Shown here piece by piece: positions 1 to 5,360 of a stretch of 6,889 bases of DNA. Below the pieces are notes generated by a model that saw nothing but the letters and a program-made list of their open reading frames with translations, was not told the DNA's origin and ran no database searches. The stretch covers positions 1 through 6,889 of the forward strand of contig JAILKX010000029.1 of NCBI GenBank assembly GCA_024693415.1, read 5' to 3'. The position numbers were made by a program, and so were the translations under genes. This DNA comes from Bacilli bacterium (GTDB lineage Bacteria > Bacillota_I > Bacilli_A > RFN20 > CAG-826). The first letter of the stretch is position 1, and every line of letters begins with the position of its first letter.

Positions 1-233
1 TAGTTCGCATCATATTCCCCGCGAGCAACCGCGGAATTCTGCTGAGTCCAATCGAGGACCTTGACCTGGATGTCGAATCCTTTTTGCTTGAGGACGGGGG
101 CTACCGCTTCCTTAAGGATTTTGGCGTGCGGCAATTCGCTCGCCGCGACGGTGATGACGGTTTCGGAAGATCCCCCGCCGCAGGAAGCGAGTCCGAGGAA
201 GAGGAAGGGTAAGGCTAAGAGTGACTTTTTCAT
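1..233 (-). CDS. metQ: Methionine ABC transporter substrate-binding lipoprotein MetQ (5' part only)
   Basis: Binds methionine outside the membrane and delivers it to the MetNI importer. Only the first 77 codons are visible; the gene runs off the left edge. The N-terminus MKK is followed by a hydrophobic stretch and an LASC lipobox, with Cys18 as the predicted lipidated residue. The mature part starts with TVAASELPHAKILKEAVAPV and continues through a 'DWTQQNSAVARGEYDAN' segment. This matches the NlpA/MetQ family pattern (PHAxIL, then a PNxAL-like stretch and GexDANY). The ATG overlaps the metI stop in an ATGA quartet, and AAGGAG (243-248) lies 9 nt upstream inside the end of metI, so translation is probably coupled. 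It is the third gene of the T-box-controlled operon. The family call is firm. Methionine rather than another amino acid is supported by the AUG specifier in the leader. Confidence 0.93.
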   Translation of the reverse strand, partial: MKKSLLALPFLFLGLASCGGGSSETVITVAASELPHAKILKEAVAPVLKQKGFDIQVKVLDWTQQNSAVARGEYDAN

Positions 234-901
234 TTTGCAAATCTCCTTTTGTCGGTCCGCTTGGCTAAGAATAAGCCTAGCTCCTGAATCGCTTGGACCA
301 AGATGACGATCAGGAGCAGGATCACCCAAATCTCCGGGCGGGAGAGGTAGGTCATCGGGTTGTTGTGATAGACGCTGTAGGCCATGGCTATGAGTCCGCC
401 TGCGCCGAAGTCGTATGCGAATGCGGTATAGCCAAGAATCGAGACGGTGGTGATGGCCACCCCAACAAGAAGGGAAGGCCTAGCTTCGCGCATGAGCACC
501 TTAACGATTATCTGCATCGTGGATGCGCCCATGCTGCGGCTCGCTTCGATGACGCCTGGGTCTACCTCATTGAAGGAGGATTCGACCACGCGCCCCACGT
601 AAGCGAACGCTGCGACGAATAGCGGAATGATCATCGTGTACCATTCGCCCGTCGCTCTCCCGAACACTCCGCGGGTAAGCGGAATCAGGATGATGATGAG
701 GAGCAAGCAAGGGACCGAGCGGAGGACGTTTGTGACAAATCCAGCGACCCCGTTGATCCATTTATTGGGATGAAGGCCCTTTTTCCCGGTGGAATAGAGA
801 AGCACTCCAAGCGGCAACCCGAAGAGGTAAGCGAGCACCGTGGCGATGAGGGTCATCCCGACCGTCTCACCAAGAGACAGGAAGAATTCGTTCCATTCCA
901 T
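230..901 (-). CDS. metI: Methionine ABC transporter permease MetI
   Basis: Inner-membrane permease of the MetNIQ importer, 223 residues, the usual length for MetI. Hydrophobic segments are visible at about 12-36, 52-78, 88-108, 143-162 and 190-213. The cytoplasmic EAA loop that docks on the ATPase is at about 119-142 (EASRSMGAS...REARP), followed by the MetI-like GYTAFAYDFGAGGL stretch near 157-170. The start at 901 is fixed by a near-perfect AGGAGGTG (909-916) and by the family's short N-terminus. The first 35 nt overlap the end of metN, and the stop TGA overlaps the metQ ATG, so the three genes are tightly coupled. The TGA stop shows that this organism does not read TGA as tryptophan. Confidence 0.95.
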   Translation of the reverse strand: MEWNEFFLSLGETVGMTLIATVLAYLFGLPLGVLLYSTGKKGLHPNKWINGVAGFVTNVLRSVPCLLLIIILIPLTRGVFGRATGEWYTMIIPLFVAAFAYVGRVVESSFNEVDPGVIEASRSMGASTMQIIVKVLMREARPSLLVGVAITTVSILGYTAFAYDFGAGGLIAMAYSVYHNNPMTYLSRPEIWVILLLIVILVQAIQELGLFLAKRTDKRRFAK

Positions 902-1883
902 TCGACTTCACCTCCTCATATTTGACGTTGTGCAGGTCGAGATACTTCTTGAGCTTCTCCTGATCCGCTTTCTCTTTCGGCCTTTTGATGAAGGTCTGGC
1001 CGTAGACCTTGCCCTCGATCACGCGGGTCGAGGCATATACGATCGATACGAGGATCGAGCATTCCTGAACGATGTTGGCGATCAGGGGCTCATCCGCGTC
1101 TCCGTTGAAGAGCAAGCGGATGAAGTGATGCTCATTGAGCTCCGTATGGACTTGATTCGAGTAGATCAGCGATTTGGCGATGCCCGTCTTAGGATTTAGG
1201 AACACGTCTGACAGCTCGCCTTCCTCCACCAAGCGGGCTTTGTCGAGGATCGCGACCTTGTTGCAGATCGATTCGACCACGCTCAATTGGTGGGAGATCA
1301 TGATGATCGTGATGCCGAACTCTTTGTTCAGCTGCTTCAGAAGGGTGAGCACCGATTCGGTAGTCTCCGGATCGAGGGCGCTCGTCGCCTCGTCACTCAA
1401 TATGACTTCCGGCTCAAGCGCGAGGGCCCTTGCGATCGCGACCCTTTGCTTTTGGCCGCCGCTTAGGCTGCTCGGGTAGGCGTTCGCCTTCTCGGAGAGC
1501 CCCACTTTCTCAAGGCAGCGCAGCGCGATCTCGCGCCGGTTATCCTTGCCTTTGACCTTGGAAATCTCCAGCCCCAACTCAACGTTTTTCAGGACAGTAA
1601 TCTGGTCCAAAAGGTTGAATTGCTGGAAAATCATCGCGATTTTGCGGCGTTTTTCGTTAGAAATCTTATGATCGCGGGAACAGAGCAACTCCCCTTTGTA
1701 ATAGATTTCTCCGCGATCAGGGATCTCAAGCCCGTTGATGCATCTAACGAGCGTCGACTTGCCCGCTCCGCTGAGTCCGAGGATGCCATAGACGTCTCCT
1801 TTCTCAACCGAAAGCGAAATGTCGTCGAGCACAACCCTGCCATCATAGGACTTGCTGAGGTTGCGGATTTCGATCTCTGCCAT
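867..1883 (-). CDS. metN: Methionine ABC transporter ATP-binding protein MetN
   Basis: ATPase of the methionine importer, 338 residues. Motifs in order: Walker A GLSGAGKST at 36-44, Q-loop FQQ near 86-88, signature LSGGQ at 140-144, Walker B VILSDE at 160-165 with catalytic Glu165, D-loop SALD, and H-loop His198 (ISHQLSVV). The C-terminal part, about 245-335, fits the ACT-like NIL domain that senses methionine in MetN proteins (HFIRLLFNGDADEPLIANI onward). The start at 1883 is preferred because AAAGGAG (1888-1894) sits just upstream and MAEIEIRNLSKSY is the normal family N-terminus. An upstream in-frame ATG at 1928 lies in the loop of the leader's terminator hairpin and would add a non-family extension. 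It is the first gene of metNIQ and overlaps metI by 35 nt. Confidence 0.96.
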   Translation of the reverse strand: MAEIEIRNLSKSYDGRVVLDDISLSVEKGDVYGILGLSGAGKSTLVRCINGLEIPDRGEIYYKGELLCSRDHKISNEKRRKIAMIFQQFNLLDQITVLKNVELGLEISKVKGKDNRREIALRCLEKVGLSEKANAYPSSLSGGQKQRVAIARALALEPEVILSDEATSALDPETTESVLTLLKQLNKEFGITIIMISHQLSVVESICNKVAILDKARLVEEGELSDVFLNPKTGIAKSLIYSNQVHTELNEHHFIRLLFNGDADEPLIANIVQECSILVSIVYASTRVIEGKVYGQTFIKRPKEKADQEKLKKYLDLHNVKYEEVKSNGMERILPVSW

Positions 1884-1887
1884 TGCT

Positions 1888-1894
1888 CTCCTTT
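1888..1894 (-). promoter_or_regulatory. metN ribosome binding site (decides the start)
   Basis: AAAGGAG on the minus strand lies a few nucleotides before the ATG at 1883. It lies downstream of the attenuator U-tract, so it is transcribed only on readthrough. It excludes the longer reading frame starting at 1928. Confidence 0.85.
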
Positions 1895-1903
1895 CCCAAG
1901 AAG

Positions 1904-1942
1904 AAACAAAAACGCCTCTCCTTGCCATTCAAGGACGAGACG
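1904..1942 (-). terminator. Attenuator (intrinsic terminator) of the metNIQ T-box leader
   Basis: Reading the minus strand, CGTCTCGTCCTTG pairs with CAAGGAGAGGCG around the loop AATGG, giving 12 base pairs with one bulged G, followed by TTTTTGTTT. The 5' arm is shared with the antiterminator: TCTCGTCCTT can pair instead with the T-box sequence. The two folds are therefore mutually exclusive, as expected for tRNA-dependent transcription attenuation. Confidence 0.93.
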
Positions 1943-2174
1943 CTGATCCCGTGTTACCACCTTGATTCATCCTTGCGTCGCCGCAAAGACCTCACTGAGT
2001 ACGCCTTTTGGAAATACCCTCGCGCTTTAACGGGCGCTCCCGGCCACGGTTACTTCATTTCGCCGCGGCGGCTCTGGGACCATGTTCGGTTCATCTTTGC
2101 CCATCCTCTTCCAGCCGATGGAGGATTTCTCTCGGGGGCCAGGGCTGAACTTACTCTTTCCCTTCGTTGCCGAT
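1904..2174 (-). promoter_or_regulatory. T-box riboswitch, tRNA-Met specific (AUG specifier)
   Basis: A complete T-box leader of about 270 nt on the minus strand. Stem I: base CGGC/GCCG (2172-2169 with 2072-2069), a kink-turn-like internal loop, GGGA/TCCC (2162-2159 with 2079-2076), then an asymmetric loop with AGAGTAA opposite CGAACATGG, closed by GTTCA/TGAAC (2150-2146 with 2093-2089). The specifier triplet ATG is at 2083-2081, followed by a purine. The apical hairpin ATCCTC/GAGGAT carries a GGCTGG loop and is preceded by an AGAGAA bulge, the usual tRNA-elbow contact. A stem III hairpin lies at 1971-1988. The T-box AAGGTGGTAACACGGGA is at 1963-1947. Its UGGU can pair with ACCA of a tRNA with discriminator A, as in tRNA-Met. 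Antiterminator helices are AAGG/CCTT and ACGGGA/TCTCGT. Pairings were found by eye. Confidence 0.95.
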
Positions 2175-2180
2175 AGCGAA

Positions 2181-2208
2181 ATCATACCCACAAGCCAAAC
2201 CTTGTCAA
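2181..2208 (-). promoter_or_regulatory. Promoter of the metNIQ T-box transcript
   Basis: On the minus strand TTGACA (2208-2203) is separated by 16 nt from TATGAT (2186-2181), a near-consensus vegetative sigma factor promoter. The expected start near 2174 lies immediately before the first base pair of T-box stem I (2172), which independently supports the assignment. Confidence 0.88.
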
Positions 2209-2315
2209 TAAGATATTCGCCAGATTCGTTGTGCGTGCGAAACCACATTTAGGAAGCCAACGCAACATTATTTGTATATTTTCATGACAATTGACGTTCC
2301 ATGAACAAAATTTAG

Positions 2316-2324
2316 TGCTAAAAT
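2316..2324 (+). promoter_or_regulatory. Extended -10 element for a likely leaderless nucleotidyltransferase mRNA
   Basis: TGCTAAAAT is an extended -10 (TG-N-TAAAAT). Its end is 7 nt before the ATG at 2332, so transcription would be expected to start at or next to that ATG. The first in-frame ATG (2323) overlaps this hexamer and could not be in such a transcript. No well-placed -35 was found: the nearest TTGACG at 2291 is 22 nt away. Inference from geometry only. Confidence 0.5.
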
Positions 2325-2331
2325 GTTTTGC

Positions 2332-3168
2332 ATGGTAGTTAATTCGGAAACTTTGGCGGATATTGTTTTTTCCGTCAAGCAAAAGACCGAGAGGGACATA
2401 ATCTTTATGTATGTCCAGGGTTCTCAGAACTACAACCTGGAAACTGAAGCGTCCGACATCGATTGCAAAGCTTTCGTGGTTCCGACGTTCTCAGACCTCT
2501 ATTTTGGCCACCGCTACTCGACGACCATCGACACGAAATACGGCCAGGTGACCGTCCACGATATCCGCATGCTTTCCGAGCTGCTTTTCAAGATGAATCC
2601 CACCTATCTCGAAATGCTTTTCTCCAAGTATGTCTGGTATGCTTCCGAAGATGAAAAGAAGGATTTGCTCGAGACAATTCCCGCCTTGGCGGACTCGAAG
2701 TCGCTCTTCAACACGCTGTTCAAATACCATAAGTTCCGCCTGATCGAATCACTCTGCGGCACGTTCAGGAAGAAGCACAAAGAGACTCAAAAACCTTCCG
2801 CGATCCGCCAGCCGGTCATCGATAAATACGGTTATGACATCAAGGCCGCATGCCACGCGGTGCGCTGCTTCCGCCTATTGACCCTCGTCATCTCCATGGA
2901 CCGCTACGACGCCAAGAGGACGCCTTACGACAGGTTTCTTTCCGAGTTGCGCCTCGAAGACGAAAGGGCGAGGGAGTTCCTGCAGAACATCAAAGGCGGG
3001 TATCTCGCGAAAAAAGACGCGCTGGAACTATTGGACCATGAGTTCGAGTACGTCAAATGGGCCGCTGAGGAATTCGAGCCCTACGCCAAAACCGAGACCG
3101 ATGGCTCGCTTATGCGCGAAATGAAGGTCTCGACCTACAACTATTGCCGGAAGCATTTCTGCGACTAG
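2332..3168 (+). CDS. MNT/RlaP-type DNA polymerase beta superfamily nucleotidyltransferase
   Basis: Predicted to transfer a nucleotidyl group from an NTP to an unknown target. Counting 281 residues from the ATG at 2323, the fold's signature is clear: Gly33-Ser34 (YVQGSQNYNL), Asp45-x-Asp47 (SDIDCK) and a third carboxylate at Asp80 (VTVHDIRMLSELL). Then comes NPTYLEMLFS near 92-101, a hallmark of the PF10127/RlaP-like group (RNA-repair-associated polymerase-beta proteins, also found in phages). The remainder is mostly helical and includes GYDIKAACHAVRCFR near 170-184, a conserved-looking Lys/His/Arg patch. No membrane segment or signal peptide. The start at 2332 is chosen because a -10-like TAAAAT covers the upstream ATG (2323); neither start has a Shine-Dalgarno. 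The target could be tRNA or other RNA, a small molecule or a protein; the sequence does not decide. Confidence 0.85.
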   Translation: MVVNSETLADIVFSVKQKTERDIIFMYVQGSQNYNLETEASDIDCKAFVVPTFSDLYFGHRYSTTIDTKYGQVTVHDIRMLSELLFKMNPTYLEMLFSKYVWYASEDEKKDLLETIPALADSKSLFNTLFKYHKFRLIESLCGTFRKKHKETQKPSAIRQPVIDKYGYDIKAACHAVRCFRLLTLVISMDRYDAKRTPYDRFLSELRLEDERAREFLQNIKGGYLAKKDALELLDHEFEYVKWAAEEFEPYAKTETDGSLMREMKVSTYNYCRKHFCD

Positions 3169-4382
3169 CAGTTCTTCTCCAAAATCTTAGCGAGGCCGCC
3201 TTGTGCGGTCTCTTTATATTCGCTCGTCAAAGAGTCACCCGTAATCTTCATCGCGGCGACAACATCGTCGAAGCTCACCTGATTCTTGCGGATTGGGGCG
3301 ACGAATCTGGCATATAAATATGAGGTATATCCGTGGATCGCGCCCATGCCGTTCCTTTCGATGCACGGGATGATGACATAGCCATCGACCGGGTCGCAGG
3401 TAAGTCCTAGGAAATGCTCCATCGACACCTCGGAAGCGTATTCGATCTGATAAGGCGTAAGGTCCGCCAAAGCGCATAGCGCAGCGGCCGCCATCGCGCT
3501 CGCCGTGCCGATTTCCGCAGCACATCCCCCAACGGATCCGGCGATGGAGGCGTTTTGCTTCACCACGTTCCCGATGATCCCGGCCGCATAAAGCGCGTCC
3601 CTGATCTTGTTCAAGGGGACCCTTTCTTGTTTATGCGCATAATAAAGGACGGAAGGCAATACGCCGCTCGACCCGCAGGTGGGCGAGGTGACGACGGTTT
3701 CGCCGGCCGAAGAGGATTCGGCGACGGCATAGGCATAGGCGGTGATGAAGAGGGATCTTCTCCCCTCGCCGCCGACCAAATCATGGGCCTGCTTGAATAT
3801 CTTGCCCGCAGAGCGGTAATAACGGAGGCGCGGATTATCGTTCGCGGGCAGCATGCCCGTGGCTTTTAGTCCTTTGTCCACGGTCTCGATCATGGTTTTG
3901 GTGACGTGCATCAGGTAATCGTCGATCCCCGGGTCTTCGAACTTCAGACAGAACTCCTTGAAGTCGTTGATACCCCTCCTCGACATGAAATCGAGGATGT
4001 CCTGCAAGCACAGGAAGGGATAGGTTTCCTTTTCGTTGACGCTAATATCGTCATCGCTTTGGATTTGGCCTCCACCAAGCGAAAAATAGGTAGCGTCCTT
4101 CACTCTTTTGCCATCTTTGAAGGCCTCAAATTTCATCGTAAGAGGCCACGGAGGCACGGTGACCTTATCGAATTCGAAGGTGACGTTCCCTAGCGCCTTG
4201 CGGATTGCCTCATCGCTTTTGTGACCGACCCCCGTAAAGGCCAAAGAACCATAGAAAGTGACCTTAAACGCATCCACGTCCCCCGCGAATCGCTTGAAAG
4301 CAAGCGCCGCGTTGCAGGGCGCGATCGTATGGCTTGAGGAAGGTCCGGGACCTACGCGAAATAAGTTCGCCAGGGATTTCAT
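3165..4382 (-). CDS. sdaA: Single-chain iron-sulphur L-serine dehydratase (L-serine ammonia-lyase)
   Basis: Deaminates L-serine to pyruvate and ammonia with an oxygen-sensitive [4Fe-4S] cluster, in the cytosol; it feeds serine into central metabolism. 405 residues with the beta domain first (FRVGPGPSSSHTIAP at 8-22) and the alpha domain from about 185 (SPTCGSSG near 233-240). Cluster ligands are Cys287 (VGGCAAEIG), Cys329 (LTCDPVDG) and Cys340 (IIPCIERN). Their spacing of 42 and 11 residues is that of the well-studied Legionella enzyme as I recall it. The last residue, Cys405, is directly before the stop, as in enzymes whose C-terminal Cys reaches into the active site. It is somewhat shorter than the usual roughly 455 residues. 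The start is fixed by the family N-terminus; a weak AGGA lies 14 nt away, too far to be a good Shine-Dalgarno. It converges with the nucleotidyltransferase, overlapping by 4 nt. Confidence 0.96.
   Translation of the reverse strand: MKSLANLFRVGPGPSSSHTIAPCNAALAFKRFAGDVDAFKVTFYGSLAFTGVGHKSDEAIRKALGNVTFEFDKVTVPPWPLTMKFEAFKDGKRVKDATYFSLGGGQIQSDDDISVNEKETYPFLCLQDILDFMSRRGINDFKEFCLKFEDPGIDDYLMHVTKTMIETVDKGLKATGMLPANDNPRLRYYRSAGKIFKQAHDLVGGEGRRSLFITAYAYAVAESSSAGETVVTSPTCGSSGVLPSVLYYAHKQERVPLNKIRDALYAAGIIGNVVKQNASIAGSVGGCAAEIGTASAMAAAALCALADLTPYQIEYASEVSMEHFLGLTCDPVDGYVIIPCIERNGMGAIHGYTSYLYARFVAPIRKNQVSFDDVVAAMKITGDSLTSEYKETAQGGLAKILEKNC
3192..3220 (+). terminator. Candidate terminator of the nucleotidyltransferase, inside the 3' end of sdaA
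   Basis: On the plus strand GAGGCCGC (3192-3199) pairs with GCGGTCTC (3205-3212) over a 5-nt loop: 8 pairs with one G-U. TTTATATT follows. It begins 24 nt after the nucleotidyltransferase stop and overlaps sdaA codons for the conserved ETAQGGL stretch. The U-tract is interrupted, so efficiency is uncertain. Confidence 0.6.
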
Positions 4383-4388
4383 GGCATA

Positions 4389-4394
4389 AGTCTA
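4389..4394 (-). promoter_or_regulatory. Candidate -10 element just upstream of sdaA
   Basis: On the minus strand TAGACT fits TAnAnT and lies exactly 6 nt before the sdaA ATG at 4382. Initiation at the ATG itself is possible. No good -35 is placed 16-18 nt upstream. It is the weakest of the four similar cases. Confidence 0.3.
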
Positions 4395-4469
4395 ATTCCT
4401 GACCCCGCCGCCTGACCAGCAAATTATTCATCCATGAAACTGGGGGTATCTAAAAAAGGTTGGAGCAAG

Positions 4470-4475
4470 TACAAT
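4470..4475 (+). promoter_or_regulatory. Candidate -10 element just upstream of the phosphatase gene
   Basis: TACAAT (4 of 6 bases as in TATAAT, with the key TA and final T) lies 6 nt before the ATG at 4482, so the transcript may begin at the start codon. The -35 region is weak. The GGAG at 4462-4465 is 16 nt from the ATG, too far for a normal ribosome binding site. Confidence 0.45.
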
Positions 4476-4481
4476 CACGGC

Positions 4482-5249
4482 ATGAAAATCACTCCGATCG
4501 AATTAAACGGCATGCGGAACTTCCGCGAACTAGGCGGCCTCAAGGCTCAAGATGGGCGGACCGTCGTGAGCAAGAAGTTCTACCGCTGCGGCTCCCTCAA
4601 GAAGGCGACCCCCGAGACGATGAAGGCGCTCTATGAGGATTATGGCATCCGCACCATCATCGACCTTAGGACGGAAGACGAGCAAGCCCAAAAGCCCGAC
4701 CCCGCATATGAAGGGATCACCCATCTTGGCATCGGGATCCTAGAGGAAGCCACCCAAGGCATCAGCCATGAGAAGAGGCAGAACCACCAATGGTATTACG
4801 AGGACCCGACCCCGATGGGCGAACTCTATTACCAAATGGGATCCATGGATTACTGCAAGAAGCAATTCGCCAAAGTCGTGAAGACCTGCCTCGAGACCGA
4901 AGGGGGCGTGGCGTTCCACTGCTCAGTCGGCAAAGACAGAACCGGAATCGTCGCCTTCCTCATCCTCACTTTGTTAGGGGTGGATAAAAAGACGATCTAT
5001 AAGGATTACGTCTACACCAATAAGGTCGCTAGGAAGAAGGCGAGGAAATACGCTAGGAAGGGCCTCTTCAAAGTCGGCATCAGGAAGAGCCGCGTCGTCT
5101 ACGATATGCTGATCGCCAGGCCCGAATTCCTCGACGAGTTCGAGCGCGGCATCATCGAGACAGAAGGAAGCCTCCTCGATTACCTCAAGAAGTCCCTGAA
5201 GATCGATGATCGCGGCATCAAAGACTATCGCGACAAATACCTTAAATAA
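4482..5249 (+). CDS. Tyrosine/dual-specificity-type protein phosphatase (Y_phosphatase3-like)
   Basis: Predicted cytosolic Cys-dependent phosphohydrolase of 255 residues. The N-terminal NFRELGGLKAQDGRTV followed by FYRCGSL is the typical opening of this bacterial family (often annotated tyrosine/serine phosphatase). The catalytic P-loop HCSVGKDRTG places the nucleophile at Cys147 and the phosphate-binding arginine at Arg153 (C-x5-R). IDLRTEDE near 60-67 belongs to the family core. The lysine in the P-loop (VGKDR) occurs in relatives that act on phosphotyrosine, phosphoinositides or nucleotides, so the substrate is open. A basic stretch KKARKYARKG follows at about 185-194. The frame is open back to an ATG at 4434, but that adds 16 atypical residues and would contain the -10-like TACAAT. 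There is no signal peptide, unlike secreted relatives. Divergent from sdaA with 99 nt between starts; a strong terminator separates it from the kinase. Confidence 0.9.
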   Translation: MKITPIELNGMRNFRELGGLKAQDGRTVVSKKFYRCGSLKKATPETMKALYEDYGIRTIIDLRTEDEQAQKPDPAYEGITHLGIGILEEATQGISHEKRQNHQWYYEDPTPMGELYYQMGSMDYCKKQFAKVVKTCLETEGGVAFHCSVGKDRTGIVAFLILTLLGVDKKTIYKDYVYTNKVARKKARKYARKGLFKVGIRKSRVVYDMLIARPEFLDEFERGIIETEGSLLDYLKKSLKIDDRGIKDYRDKYLK

Positions 5250-5255
5250 ATATAG

Positions 5256-5290
5256 AGACGCACGCGCATTGGCGTGCGTTTTCTTTACTT
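5256..5290 (+). terminator. Intrinsic terminator after the phosphatase gene
   Basis: ACGCACGC (5258-5265) pairs perfectly with GCGTGCGT (5272-5279) over the loop GCATTG, extendable by two more pairs. A T-rich tract TTTTCTTTACTTTT follows. It begins 7 nt after the stop codon. Confidence 0.93.
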
Positions 5291-5325
5291 TTCACGAACC
5301 GAAGTATGATTTTAGAGAGAAATCA

Positions 5326-5354
5326 TTGCCACCTTTCCTTAAGAAAAGTACGAT
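5326..5354 (+). promoter_or_regulatory. Promoter of the PNK-like kinase gene
   Basis: TTGCCA (5326-5331), a 17-nt spacer, then TACGAT (5349-5354). The hexamer ends 6 nt before the ATG at 5361, so the predicted start site is that ATG; the ATG at 5355 abuts the -10. It lies just past the phosphatase terminator, so the kinase is its own transcription unit. Confidence 0.65.
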
Positions 5355-5360
5355 ATGCAC

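Larger units (their letters stand above)
2175..2331. other. Divergent intergenic region between metNIQ and the nucleotidyltransferase
   Basis: About 157 AT-rich nucleotides holding the outward metNIQ promoter and, on the right, the plus-strand promoter region of the nucleotidyltransferase. An imperfect dyad with exact arms TTCATG (2281-2286) and CATGAA (2300-2305) encloses a TTGACG at 2291-2296. No convincing ORF or RNA gene is seen here. Confidence 0.6.

Noticed and set aside
1..2208. Alternative reading of the ABC operon as a polar amino acid or nitrate-type transporter
   Set aside because: The NIL domain on the ATPase, the NlpA-type lipoprotein and the AUG-specifier T-box all point to methionine.
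2027..2248. Minus-strand ORF of 73 codons over the metNIQ leader
   Set aside because: It spans the promoter and T-box, whose RNA structure fully explains the sequence.
4434..4481. 16-residue N-terminal extension of the phosphatase
   Set aside because: No ribosome binding site at 4434, not typical of the family, and it contains the likely -10 of the gene.
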